Position numbers and translations under genes: made by a program | NCBI GenBank assembly: GCA_958496175.1 | Contig: OY292275.1 | Coordinates: forward strand, 1,922,001-1,986,000 | Direction of reading: 5' to 3' | DNA from: Sisyra terminalis | Lineage: Eukaryota > Arthropoda > Insecta > Neuroptera > Sisyridae | Length of the DNA stretch: 64,000 nucleotides | The notes under the pieces: generated by a model | The model's input: only the letters and a program-made list of their open reading frames with translations | What the model was told of the DNA's origin: nothing | The model's database searches: none | Part shown: positions 12,413 to 24,515 of the stretch, one piece after another | Layout of the letters: each line of letters starts with the position of its first letter | Position numbering within the stretch: position 1 is the stretch's first letter

Positions 12413-13560
12413 TTTTTAAAAACTTCTACAATTTAACGAAACTAAAATACAAGTTAGAAAATTCCAACCCTTACCAAAGTTAATCAACCCCTAAAGGGGG
12501 TGACAAATATTTTATCAAAAAAAAGTAAAAAAATTATATTTTTCGAATGGGTGGACCGATTTGCCTGAAATTTGGACACATTTTTGATAAAAATTAACGG
12601 AAAAATGACCTGATAATAATGAGATACTATATCAACCATTATTTAAACGATTTCCTATAAAGAATAGTTAAATATAAGTTTTTTTAAAAAAAAAAAAAAA
12701 AAGAATGTTCCAATTTTTTTTGGGGGGTTGCCAATTTTTTTTTAGATACCCAATAGTTACTTCTGTAATATATCAAAATTTCAGTCGAAAATATTAACAA
12801 ATCAGGGAGATATTATTTTTTAAAATAAAAAAAAAATAGTTTCCCACCCCTTAAAAATATTTAAGGGTTGAAACTCAATAAAACTTAAAATTTAAATCGA
12901 TACTCAATAAAAAAAAAGAAATAGTCAAATCAATACCAGAAAATATAACCAATTTTGGTTATGGAACCATTTTCCCTTAAAAGAACTTAGTCATTTACAA
13001 AAAATTTTTCTCGGCCATTTTTAACTCCATTTGAATTTGGTTTTCTTTATACGGAAGTCTATAAATGAAAGCACCAAAAAAAAAATGTTTTTTCTCACTT
13101 CTTTTGTTTTCTTAATAAAAAGGGCATAGCAAAAAATTTAAAACTTATATCTCTAACAAATGTCCAGTTTTCTCGGGAACCACTCTACCGATTTTGATGA
13201 AATTTAGTTTTGAGATTTAGTAGACGATGAAATACCAATTAGAACAGAAATAGCAATTTTATTTAAAAAATAGCGCAAGAAGGCATGGCCAAAAATTTTA
13301 AAAATCATGTCTCTAACAAATGTCCACTTTTCTCGCGAACCACTCTACCGATTTTGATGAAATTTAGTTTATTTGGTCAATCTGAACATCTAGTAGGCGA
13401 TGAAATACCAAAAAAAAAAGAAAAAGCATTTTTTTTTTTTAAAAAAATAGCGCGAGTTAAAGCTTCAATTTCGAAAAAGACTTGTTTTTCTTACCCCAAC
13501 TATGATTTTAGAAGCTGTACAAGAAGTTTCTTCAACCAATCTATAAATTGTCAAGATTTT
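12413..13560. repeat. AT-rich DNA with a 162-bp tandem duplication
   Basis: TCTCTAACAAATGTCCA, then CCACTCTACCGATTTTGATG, then GATGAAATACCA occur twice, about 162 bp apart (13150-13240 and 13312-13410). The rest (12413-13130) is homopolymer-rich, with phrases such as GGGTGGACCGATTTGCCTG that look like old transposon debris. No gene is supported. Confidence 0.5.
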
Positions 13561-14540
13561 ATATTGAAAATAAAACGAAAAAAATGATGAAATATAAAAA
13601 AAATCTAAAGGGGAAATGAGCTCGACATGTGGCAAGCATTGAATTTAATATATTTTTTTTTTCGTTGGAGAAGTTTTTGTTTGGTTCATTGAACACGGAA
13701 ATTGTGGGAATATTTTCGGACTTGAATTGATTCGAGCGAAACTGGGTTGCATTGGGTGAGTATACAACTCGGGCCGAAGAAGCATCGAAGGCTTTGTGTA
13801 CCACCAATGCATTTTGAATGCACTTAGCGAGTTGCAGGGGGATGAGGGTGCGTCATTATTGCACACACACACAAAAGGGTACCGAATCCGATAATATATG
13901 GACCTTTTCACAAATGCGTTTCAGGCTAAAATCGATACATGCGAGACCACATCGCTGCAACGGCAATGCAGCTCCGCTCTGTCCCTGACGACGATCAAGT
14001 CGACCTTTCCGATTGTTCACAGAAAAAAAATTCAAAGTATCAGGTTTACGAGAAACCCCAAACCAGATTAGATTTCCCATCGCAACCACACCCAACACCC
14101 CAACGCTCGCCTCTACTCACTCACTCCAACCAAATTCAGGTAGAGCGGACTTTTCGACAAAACCAGATTTAGAGAAAATCAAAGAAAGAAAGAAAGAAAG
14201 AAACCCACCGGCACAGAACGTACACCAAATCGTTAAATTCAAGTTTTCAGGTAAACTTTTCGATTCAGAAGAGATTTCAGAACACTTGCGCTCGCACGTC
14301 TTACGTCTTCGGACACAAAATTTGCAAATTTCGATTGAGAATAGAAAGGGAACAACGTTTCGAAATCCGATTGACTTTGACCTGCTTGAACCGGCTGTGC
14401 CATTCAAAACGAACCAATTTGCAAATCTAATTGACCTGAAATTGATTTATTTGAATAAAACATTGTTTTAGAATTTAGAATCGAAACAAAAAATTATCGG
14501 AGTGAAACGAAATTGTGGTCAGCACCGAATAAAATCGAAC
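13561..14540. other. Non-repetitive, GC-richer island, no gene proven
   Basis: From about 13610 to 14420 the sequence is less AT-rich and non-repetitive, with a (CA)n run at 13861-13872 and a (GAAA)n run at about 14181-14203. Several overlapping open frames of 77-152 codons exist on both strands, but none shows a domain, consistent splice sites or a preferred strand. An alternative first exon or enhancer of nemo, which would run across this interval, is possible but unproven. Confidence 0.35.
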
Positions 14541-14544
14541 CCAA

Positions 14545-16260
14545 GTGTACAAAATAAACAAATTTCGGTCGTCACAAGCGATTTGTGCCGAAACGGGTCG
14601 ACTTAGAAAAAAAATCGAGGATACCTTTTCGATCGAGAAAACAACGTTCTATCATTTCGATAATGACAATATTTTTCGTAAATCTAATATTTTTCAAGAT
14701 TTACGCAAAAATATGAAGAAAAACATAAGACGTCTAAACTGTGGTCTTTATGAGGCGATAAGAGTAAAAATTTTGGAAATTTCAAAAAAATTGTTAGGAC
14801 CAATTCGATAGAGAATTTAGTCTTCTATAACTTCAATAATAACAATAATTTCCCTAAATCGAATATTTTCGACGATAAACGCAAAAAACTACGAAAAAAC
14901 CTAAGATGTAACAATTGTGGTCATTATAAGCGATTTGAACAAAAACAATTGAACTAAGCCCGAAAAACAAAGATTAAATTTAGGTAAAAAAATATTATTC
15001 TCTTTCTAACCCGAAGGAAAATACATTCCTGTACCAATTTTTTTCCGAGATATTCATAGAAGATTTGGTGAAAACCGAAAAATCCAAATTGATGGCCTTT
15101 ATAAGCGATTTGAGCCAGAACATTTGGTTTTTGGGCTAAAAATAGAGGAGAGCTTTTCGATAGGAAATCATGCCCTCTACAAAATCGATAATAATCGCTA
15201 TCTTCGTAAATCGAATATTTTCGATGATAAACGCAAAAAACTTAAGATTAAACAAATGTGGTCTTCATAAGCGATTTGAACAAAAACAATTGAACTAAGC
15301 CCAAAAAACAATAATTAATTTTTGGCGAAAAATATTATTCACTTTCAAACCTAAAGAAAAATACATTCCTGTACCCATTTTGTTTCGAAATATTCGTAGA
15401 AGATTTGGTGAAAACCGAAAAATCAAAATTGATGGCCTTTATAAGCGATTTAAGCCAAAACAATTGACTTTAGGCTAAAAACAGAAGAGAGCTTTTCGAT
15501 AGAAAATCATGTTCTCTACAAAATCGATAATAACCGTTATCTTTGTAAATCGAATATTTTCGATGATAAACGCAAAAAACTTAAGATTCAAGAAATGTGG
15601 TCTTTATAGGCGATTAGAACAAAAACAATTGAACTAAGACCAAAAAACAAAGATTAATTTTTGGCGAAAAAAATATTTTTTTTCGAACCCTAAGAAATTT
15701 ACGTTCCTGTACCAATTTTTTTTCGAGATATTCGTATAAGATTTGGTAAAACCGAAAAATCCAAATTGATGACCTTTATAAGCGATTTGAGCCAAAACAA
15801 GTGATTCTAGGCCAAAAATGGAAGAGAACTTTTCGATAGGAAATCATGCGCTCTACAAAATCGATAATAACCGCAATCTTCATAAATCGAATATTTTCGA
15901 TGCTAAACGCAAAAGACCATGAAAAAACCAAAGCTTTAACGATTGTGGTTTTTATAAGTGATTTGCACAAAAACAAATGAACTAAGCGCAAAAAAACATA
16001 TTAATTGTTGGTGAAAAATATTATTTATTTTCGAACCCTAAGAAATTTACGTTCCTGTACACATTTTTTTCGAGATATTCGCTAAGGATTTGATAAAACA
16101 CGAAAAATAAAAAATTATGACCTTCTTAAGCGATTTGAGCCAAAACAATTGATCCTAGACCAAAAATGGAAGATAACTTTTCGATAGACAATCGTCCGCT
16201 CTACAAAATCGATGATAATCGTTATCTTCGTAAATCGTATATTTATCGAGATATTTCCAA
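14545..16260. repeat. About 340-bp tandem array, roughly five units
   Basis: TTTATAAGCGATTTGAGCC recurs at about 15101, 15442, 15778 and 16126 (steps 341, 336, 348 bp), with a more diverged first unit from about 14545. Each unit contains CTCTACAAAATCGATAAT, then TCGTAAATCGAATATTTTCG, then ATAAACGCAAAA, then CATTCCTGTACC, then GAGATATTCGTA. Divergence between units is moderate. The CTACAAAAT and TCGTAAATCGA words match the arrays at 10.4 and 17.1 kb, so these arrays look like distant relatives. Confidence 0.75.
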
Positions 16261-16379
16261 AAAAGGTGGTAAGGTGGTAACCCAAAACTTAACTTAAATG
16301 CTTTAAGATAGTAAGCTATGAGTAATAAACACTTACGGAAAAAAATCCCTTATCTAAAAAATAATGAAATTATCCTCAA

Positions 16380-17625
16380 TTTACACAGGAAAACAAAATT
16401 ACTAAAACCAAAGAAAATTTGACGATCTACAAAACTTGCCAGGACAAATTTTTCACTAAATCGAATATTTCGGGAGATATCCTCGAAAAACCGATGCCTA
16501 CCATAATTGGTTTCCTCAACAAGTGGGTTTATAATAATAAAAAACATAAGCAAAACAATGAAACCCAAAGCCTACTTGACTTATCCAAGGCTTGCTACAA
16601 TCAACAAAATTTAAGTTTAAGACCAATTTATTCAAGAACAAGCTATTTTTGAAAAAAAAATCAAGTGACCTTTATTGTAGAAAATTTCATTGGCAACCAA
16701 ATTGTTTATTTCGTGTTACTTCGAAAATCGAATACTTTTGAAGTTATTCCCAAAAAACTTCTGTTTTTTTTCCTTTTAATTCGTTACATTTTAATCAACA
16801 GGTTTCCAAAGATGATCGATTTTTCAGTGATCTTCATTTTTTATAGGCATATGTTCATAACAAATGACTATCGCAAATTCAACACCTACTAAACTGTTTC
16901 AATTTTTTTTTCTAGTTAATACTCACAAAATTTGATTTTTAGAGGTTATCTTTAAAACGGAAGCCGTAATTAAAAAATAGTACTGAACCAATTTTGTTAG
17001 GAATTATTTGATCTACAATATTGGTGTATATAATTTTTTGGTGAAATCTAAAATTTCGAGAGATATTTGCCTAGTTGGGAATAAGTAAAATTCTTTCAAC
17101 TTTAATAAATGATTTTCAACGAAAATGGTTGGCTTAACGAAAAAAACCTTAAGAACCAATTTTATAGGGAATTTTCTGGTCTACAAAATTGGTTATTTGA
17201 CATTTTCTCGTAAATCAACTATTTTCCACGATAAACTTAAAAGTTTCAACTCATCAGTCAAATAGTCGCAAAGTCCTTACAATAACTTTATTTTTCTAAA
17301 CCATTTTCGATGAAAATGGCTTAATCAACGAAAAAATCTCTAAGAATCAATTTTATAGGAAATTTTCTGATCAAAAAAATTGATTCTTAAACATTTCCTC
17401 GTAAATCAACTATTTTCCAAGATAAACTTAAAAGTTTCAACTGATCAGTAAAATAATTGCTAAATCGTTACAATAACATTATTTTTCTAAAGCATTTTCG
17501 ATGATAATGATTAGATTTACGAAAAAATCTCTAAGAACCAATTTTATAGGAAATTTTCTAATCAACAAAATTTATTCTCTAACATTTCCCCGTAACTCGC
17601 CTATTTCTCGAGATAATCCCAAAAT
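16380..17625. repeat. Second block of the CTACAAAATTGGTTAT family
   Basis: From 16430 to 16930 it parallels 10855-11500 in phrase order. From 17100 on there are three units about 170 bp apart (near 17140, 17340 and 17520), each with AACCAATTTTATAGG, AAATTTTCTG and TCGTAAATCAACTATTTTCC. It therefore looks like a segmental copy of the 10.4-11.9 kb block. Confidence 0.6.
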
Positions 17626-17639
17626 TCTCAACTCCTCTA

Positions 17640-18600
17640 ATTCTCTCCTATTTTACATTTTGTTCTGACCTAACTCATGCACATTTTATTTAAACCAAAT
17701 CCTCCCCAAACGGGGTTCTACTTAGCGTGGCAGATGTGTAGCATACACAAAAGAACACCCCAAACCCAACAAAAAAAAAAAAACCCTTTACTAGTCGAAC
17801 CACCCTTACGACCCCGAGGGCCAAATCTCGAAGAGATCTATGTACCTCTTCTCTACATATCCCGAGTGCAATTAGTGAACGAACCTGATTTCAAACAGGT
17901 TCTTTATCTTAATTTTACACGTTTCAACAAGCCCAACGATCTTTTCCTACAAATAACTCCACTGGATCAACGTCTTTTCACCATCTTCGAGTGATAAAAC
18001 TGACACCAGGGGAATTACTTTCGACAAAATTCACGTTTTTTGGAGATCTAGAAGGCCAGTTGCATTGCATTCCACCCCCATGTAATAACCATCAATTGTT
18101 TTCAATTTGATTGATAATATAATCGAAACAATTCGACAATGAAAATTGATACGATGACGAAAAACGATTCATCGCCGCAGGCGTGCATTTCAGCCCATTC
18201 AATTAATATTCATCCTGTTCAAAGGCGATAATTGAATGATGCCGATGATAAACTATTGTCGACTACCCCCCCCCACCTCATTCCAGCATCCACCAGGATA
18301 TTACACCCTTTACTACAATATTGTTCCATTTTCGAAATGGAAAGTGTACATTTGCTAGTGTCTACGGAAAATAACTGAATTTATTAATGGAGATCAGCTG
18401 AAAGTTGTTAGGATTACGAGGTGAGGGGTACACTAATCATAACGTGATATAATTGCGATGGATCAATGGTAAATTTTGCGAAATCAAGTTTCAATTTGGT
18501 GGAAAATTTGATATCAAATTGTCTGAGATACGATCTAGAAGTTTTGGTTTCTAAAAATCCATTTAATAGGTAATTACAGTGGTCAGAAAACGTCTGGTCT
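17640..18600. other. Non-repetitive intronic DNA next to the nemo exon
   Basis: This interval is of mixed complexity without detected repeat units. The frame at 17677-17994 on the plus strand has no domain and lacks a convincing ATG context or splice sites, so it is not annotated as a gene. By position this is the 5' part of nemo intron 1, where transcriptional regulatory sites would be plausible. Confidence 0.35.
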
Positions 18601-18665
18601 TTGTTCTCGAGGAATTTGGAGGTTGTAGAATGTGGTTTTATGTGTTATTCTTTGAAAGAACTTAC

Positions 18666-18967
18666 CAAACGACTCCGAAAGCTCCGTAGCCGATGGGTCG
18701 ATCCGGTTGCACGGGATCGGGCTGCGTGTGGAGTTGGGGTCCCTGTGAGGGGGGCATCGCTGCCGCCGGGGCACCGTGTTGGGGTGCCGCGCCGGTCTGG
18801 GGATGATGGTGATAATAGGGTTGCTGGGACGTGAGAATCGCTTGCTGGGCACCGCCACCACCCCCGCCGCCAACAGGGGCGCTGCCCCCGCCGGCCGCCG
18901 CCCCCGACGTCGACATTGACACGGACATTGACACTCGCGAGTGCTGGCTGGGGCCCACCACAGCCAT
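18666..18967 (-). CDS. nmo: Nemo / NLK serine-threonine kinase, first coding exon
   Basis: This exon encodes the N-terminus of the MAPK-like kinase nemo (vertebrate NLK), which phosphorylates TCF/LEF-type factors and tunes Wnt and planar-polarity signalling. It gives 100 codons plus two bases of the next. A low-complexity Gly/Ala/Pro/Gln region with a seven-glycine run and a His run comes first, then VQPDRPIGYGAFGVVW. That ends in the glycine-rich ATP loop (GYGAFG) and matches the start of the NLK kinase domain. The donor (gtaag, 18665-18661) splits the Trp codon TG|G. Start: ATG at 18967 is the first in-frame ATG after a stop at 19018-19016; later in-frame ATGs exist. The rest of the kinase domain is absent and must lie below position 1 on the minus strand. 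Confidence 0.93.
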
Positions 18968-19780
18968 GAACGATAATGCCCCCACTGGACACAAAAACCC
19001 GTCACCGAACTCGAACTAATCACCGAAACTCGAAATTTTCCAAATACCGACGACAACCCCTGCGATTTGGCTCACGAAAAATTCCCCCGTACGCCTCAAT
19101 TCAATTGCAATTATCTTCGCGAAAACCCAACGCCAACTGGTAGCACTCCACTGGTGATTTGAGTCGAATATCTCAAACGAATTTGTGTCATTTGTCTGGG
19201 ACAAATTGTATTATTCTTTCGGGGTTCTACTCCACTGGTTTGGTGAATGAATCTAATATGGATATTCCACACTGAGTTTTTATGCTGGATAATTCCAAAA
19301 TGCCAAAAAGTCTTTTGTAACAGATTTTATTCCAACGAAAATGCACGACACTTCAACAACCACCGTGTGGTAATTTCCTGGAGGAACATGCACTGTGCAC
19401 CGCAAAAAATTTCAATTCCAATTTTGGATATTTTTCCTCTCGTTATTCACAAAACAAGCACATGAACACGACGTTATCACGTAATCAACTTCAACGAGCA
19501 CTTGGACAGAGAAGTAAATGAGTTGTTTGCGTTAATTAGTTGGTGTTGGACGACGTTTTCGGGGAAATCGAGTCGGTTAACGTGTGCGACTGGAGTTGGA
19601 TGCAAGTTTGGGTGGGAAAATGTCGCTCGTTTTGGAAATATTGAAGTGAAACATGAAGACTTTTGTCCTCCCGTCAATGTTCGTCGACGTGTGAACGTTC
19701 TCCGGGAGACGATCTCAACATACTGAACGGCCAAGTTTTGTAAAGTCGATTCGGTCGCTCGGGCGATACAACGGCGACGA
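18968..19780 (-). promoter_or_regulatory. Probable nemo 5' leader and promoter region
   Basis: The sequence upstream of the nemo start is clearly GC-richer than the surrounding DNA, especially 19500-19780, with many CG dinucleotides. Short open frames on both strands contain no domain. In the nemo frame an upstream stop precedes the first ATG, consistent with a 5' untranslated leader. The transcription start cannot be placed from sequence alone. GC-rich sequence continues into 19780-19900, where a second coding-like frame lies, so the promoter could be shared. Confidence 0.5.
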
Positions 19781-19797
19781 TGTGTGGGGATGGCGGC

Positions 19798-19938
19798 TCA
19801 GCTCAGCTCAGCTGTCGCGTCGACCACAGCGACATCGGGCGACCACGTTTCCACCGTGGAGTCGAGCTTGTCTTTATCGACATCCTCGGCATCGATTTCC
19901 GCGCTAGTTTTACAGAAACGGTGTTTTCCCTTGGACAT
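19798..19938 (-). CDS. Unidentified small frame joined to the repeat array
   Basis: From ATG at 19938 this frame gives 46 residues, MSKGKHRFCKTSAEID and then an acidic, Val/Ala-rich tail ending at a TGA (19800-19798). Codons favour G or C in the third position, unlike the array. The frame is open upstream to about 20020, through residues ending LEKLFAYKK, and that part is homologous to each unit of the neighbouring array, where the corresponding residues read KMSKRDHIFFKTTEEID. The piece may be the last exon of the gene that gave rise to the array. A plus-strand frame from ATG at 19790 (MAAQLSSAVASTTATSGDHV) overlaps it completely and cannot be excluded. Function unknown. Confidence 0.35.
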   Translation of the reverse strand: MSKGKHRFCKTSAEIDAEDVDKDKLDSTVETWSPDVAVVDATAELS

Positions 19939-19939
19939 T

Positions 19940-22900
19940 TTCTTGTATGCGAAAAGTTTCTCCAATATCACTACAAAACCATTTATAGTTCTATCCTCAA
20001 CAGCACCAGATGCACAATTATAATAGTAACAAATTCTTTATATTTCCAAGTTGATATTCCATAAAGTAAAATAATTGGGCCCAACTTCCATTACCAAATC
20101 TTTACATCCTAAAAAATCAAAGATTAATTTCTGTGTTTTCTCTATTTTATCCTATTTCACCTCAAAAAAGTTTTCCATAAATAGAAAATTGTTCAAACTT
20201 TCATTTAATAAAGCTTCTTCGAGGAAATCTTCTTCAAAAAATCATGAATCTCATGAATTTACTAGTTAATCGATTTCCTCGGTAGTTTTAAAGAAAATAT
20301 GGTCTCTCTTGGACTTTTTCCTGTACTAATATGCATGCTAAAAGTTTCTCCAATAACTCGACAAAATCATTTATAGTTCTTTCCTCATCTAACAGCACCA
20401 GGTGCACAATTTGAATAAGTGCTAATTCTTTAAATTTCCAAGTTGATATTCCAATAAAGTAAAATGATAGGATGCAATTTCCATTACCAAATCTTTACAT
20501 CCTAAAAAATCAAAGATTAATTTCTGTGTTTTCTCTATTTTATCCAATTTCCCCTCAAAAAAGTTTTCCTTAAATAGAAAATTAATCATACTTTCTTTCA
20601 ATAAAGCTTCTTCGTGGAAATCTTCTTCAAAAAATCATGAATCTCATGAATTTACTTGTCATTCAATTTCCTCGGTAGTTTTATAGAAAAGATGGTCTCT
20701 CTTGGACATTTTCCTGTACTTATATCCATGCAAAAAGTTTCTCCAATAACTCGACAAAATCATTTGTAGTTCCTTCCTCAACTAACAGCACCAGGTGGAC
20801 AATTTAAATAATTGCAAATTCTTTAAATTTCCAAGTTGATATTCCCATAAAATAAAATGATAAGATGTAATTTCCATTACTAAATCTTTATATTCTAAAA
20901 AATCAAAGATTAATTTCTGTGTTTTCTCTATTTTATCCAATTTCACCTCAAAAAAGTTTTCTGTAAGTAGATAATTAATCATACTTTCTTTCAATAAAGC
21001 TTCTTCGTGGAAATCTTCTTCAAAAAATCTTGAATCTCATGAATTTATTTGTCAATCGATTTCCTGATGATGATCTCTCTTGGACATTTTCCTGTACTTA
21101 TATCCATACAAAAAGTTTCTCCAATAACTCGACAAAATCATTTATAGTTCTTTCCTCATCTACTAGCACCAGATGCACTATTTGAATAATTACAAATTCT
21201 TTAAATTTCCAAGTTGATATTCCCATAAAGTAAGATGATTGAATACAATTTCCATTCCCAAATCTTTACATCCTGAAAATTCAAAGATTAATTTGTGTTT
21301 TCTCTATTTTATCCAATTTCACCTCAAAAAAGTTTTGCGTAAATAGAAAATTAATCATACTTTCTTTCAATAAAGCTTCTTCGAGGAAATCTTCAAAAAA
21401 TCATGAATTTACTTGTCAATTGATTTCCTCGGTAGTTTTATAGAAAATATGGTCTCTCTTGAACATTTTCCTGTACTTATATTCATGCAAAAATTTTCTC
21501 CAATAACTCGACAAAATCATTTATAGTTCTTTCCTCATCTACTAGCACCAGATGCACCATTTGAATAATTACAAATTCTTTATATTTCCAAGTTGATATT
21601 CCATAAAGTAAAATAATTGGGTCCAATTTCCATTACCAAACCTTTCCATCCTAAAAAATCAAAGATTAATTTCTGTGTTTTCTCAATTTTATCCAATTTC
21701 ACCTCAAAAAAGTTTTCCTTCAATAGAAAATGAATCATACTTTCTTTCAATAAAGCTTTTTTGGGAAATCTTCTTCGAAAAATCATGAATCTCATGAATT
21801 TACTTGTCAATCGATTTCCTCGGAAGTTTTAAAGAAAAAATGGTCTCTCTTGGACATTTTCCTGTACTTATATCCATACGAAAAGTTTCTCCAATAACTC
21901 GAGACAATCATTTATAGTTCCTTCCTCAACTAACAGCACCAGGTTGAAAATTTGAATAATTGCAAATTCTTTAAATTTCCAAGTTGATATTACCAAATCT
22001 TTCCATCCTAAAAAATCAAAGATTAATTTCTGTGTTTTCTCAATTTTATTAAATTTTACCTCAAAAAAGTTTTCCTTAAATAGAAAATTAATCATACTTT
22101 CTTTCAATAAAGCTTCTTCGAGGAAATCTTCTTCAAAAAATCATGAATCTCATGAATTTACTTATCAATCGATTCCTTCGGTAGTCTTAAAGAAAATATG
22201 GTCTTCCTAGAACATTTTCTTGTACTTATATCCATGCAAAAATTTTCTCCAATAACTCGACAAAATCATTTATAGTTCCTTCCTCAACTAACAGCACCAG
22301 GTGGACAACTTAAATAATTGCAAATTCTTTAAATTTCGAAGTTGATATTTCCATAAAGTAAAATTATTGGGTACAACTTCCATTATCAAATCTTTAAATC
22401 CTACAAAAATCAAAGATTAATTGTTTGTTTTCTCTATTTTATCCAATTTCACCTCAAAAAAGTTTTCCTTTAATAGAAAATTGTTCAAACTTACTTTCAA
22501 TAAAGCTTCTTCGAGGAAATCTTCTTCAAAAAATCATGAATCTCATGGATTTACTTGTCAATCGATTTCTTTGGTAGTTTTAAAGAAAATATGGTCTCCC
22601 TTGAACATTTTCCTGTACTTATATTCATGCAAAAAGTTTCTCCAATAACTCGAGAAAATCATTTATAGTTCTTTCATCATCTACTAGCACCAGATGCACA
22701 ATTTGAATAAGTGCAAATTCTTTAAATTTCCAAGTTGATATTCATATAAAGTAAAGTGATTGGGCCCAACTTCCATTACCAAATCTTTACATCCTAAAAA
22801 ATCAAAGATTAATTTCTGTGTTTTCTCAATTTTATCCAATTTCACCTCAAAAAAGTTTTCCTTCAGTAGAAAATTGTTCAAACTTACTTTCAATAAAGCT

Positions 22901-24515
22901 TTTTCGAGGAAATCTTCTCCCAAAAATCATGAATCTCAAGAATTTACTTGTCAATCGATTTCCTCGGAAGTTTTAAAGAAAAAATGGTCTCTCTTGGACA
23001 TTTTCCTGTACTTATATTCATGCTAAAATTTTCTCCAATAACTCGACAAAATCATTTATAGTTTCTTCCTCAACTAACAGCACCAAGTGGACAATTTAAA
23101 TAATTGCAAATTCTTTAAATTTCCAAGTTGATATTCAAATAAAGTAAAATAATTGGGCCCAACTCCATTACCAAATCTTTACATCCTAAAAAATCAAAGA
23201 TTAATTTCTGTGTTTTCTCTATTTTATCCAATTTCACCTCCAAAAAGTTTTCTTTAAGTAGAAAATTAATCATAATTTCTTTCAATAAAGCTTCTTCGAG
23301 GAAATCTTCTTCAAAAAATCATGAATCTCATGAATTTACTTATCAATCGATTCCTTCGGTAGTCTTAAAGAAAATATGGTCTTCCTAGAACATTTTCTTG
23401 TACTTATATCCATGCAAAAATTTTCTCCAATAACTCGACAAAATCATTTATAGTTCCTTCCTCAACTAACAGCACCAGGTGGACAACTTAAATAATTGCA
23501 AATTCTTTAAATTTCCAAGTTGATATTCAATTAAAGTAAAATTATTGGGTCCAATTTCCATTACCAAATCTTTCCATCCAAAAAAATCAAAGATTAATTT
23601 CTGTGTTTTCTCAATTTTATCCAATTTCACCTCAAAAAAGTTTTCCTTCAATAGAAAATTAATCATACTTTCTTTCAATAAAGCTTTTTTGGGAAATCTT
23701 CTTCGAAAAATCATGAATCTCATGAATTTACTTGTCAATCGATTTCCTCGGAAGTTTTAAAGAAAAAATGGTCTCTCTTGGACATTTTCCTGTACTTATA
23801 TCCATACGAAAAGTTTCTCCAATAACTCGAGAAAATCATTTATAGTTCCTTCCTCAACTAACAGCACCAGGTTGACAATTTGAATAATTGCAAATTCTTT
23901 AAATTTCCAAGTTGATACCAAGTTGATATTACCAAATCTTTCCATCCTAAAAAATCAAAGATTAATTTCTGTGTTTTCTCTATTTTATTAAATTTTACCT
24001 CAAAAAAGTTTTCCTTAAATAGAAAATTAATCATACTTTCTTTCAATAAAGCTTCTTCGTGGAAATCTTCTTCAAAAAATCATGAACCTCATGAATTTAC
24101 TTGTCAATCGATTTCCTCGGTAGTTTTAAAGAAAATATGGTCTCTCTTGGACATTTTCCTGTACTTATATCCATGCAAAAAGTTTCTCCAATAATTCGAC
24201 AAAAACATTTATAGGTCTGTCCTCATCTAACAGCACCAGGTGCACCATTTGAATAAGTGCAAATTCTTTAAATTTCCAAGTTGATATTCCCATAAAGTAA
24301 AATGATAGGATGCAATTTCCATTACCAAATCTTTACATCCTAAAAAATCAAAGATTAATTTCTGTGTTTTCTCTATTTTATCCAATTTCACCTCAAAAAA
24401 GTTTTCTTTTAATAGAAAATTGTTCAAACTTACTTTCAATAAAGCTTTTTCGTGGAAATCTTCTTCGAAAAATCATGAATCTCATGAATTTACTTGTCAA
24501 TCGAAGCCTTTTTGC
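19940..24515. repeat. Twelve-unit tandem array of about 385 bp
   Basis: The marker CCAATAACTCGACAAAATC recurs at about 19962 (variant), 20351, 20740, 21120, 21500, 21891, 22250, 22642, 23035, 23427, 23820 and 24188, giving steps of 359-395 bp. Units are highly similar. Read on the minus strand most units keep a frame of 60-90 codons with the core LLKENFFEVKLDKIEKTQK; a second frame gives INDFVELLEKLFAW. The plus strand also has 75-90 codon frames, so coding strand is not proven. Frame breaks by 1-10 bp indels between segments argue that units are not all functional coding sequence. Unit variants are shared between non-adjacent units (22140-22330 with 23320-23510; 21790-21990 with 23710-23940), indicating recent unequal exchange or conversion. 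Confidence 0.9.

Noticed and set aside
13559..14471. Overlapping frames of 77-152 codons on both strands as a gene
   Set aside because: No strand shows consistent splice sites, codon bias or domain; the (GAAA)n tract lies within one of them.
17677..17994. 105-codon plus-strand frame as a gene
   Set aside because: Low-complexity Pro/Lys content around an A-tract, no domain and no supporting splice sites in the presumed nemo intron.
20782..24439. Many separate 60-90 codon frames on both strands as individual genes
   Set aside because: They recur once per 385-bp unit on both strands, so they are properties of the repeat; treated as one array.
19940..24515. CRISPR-like or satellite centromeric array
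   Set aside because: Units are contiguous 385-bp repeats without spacers, in a eukaryotic context; only twelve units and flanked by genes.
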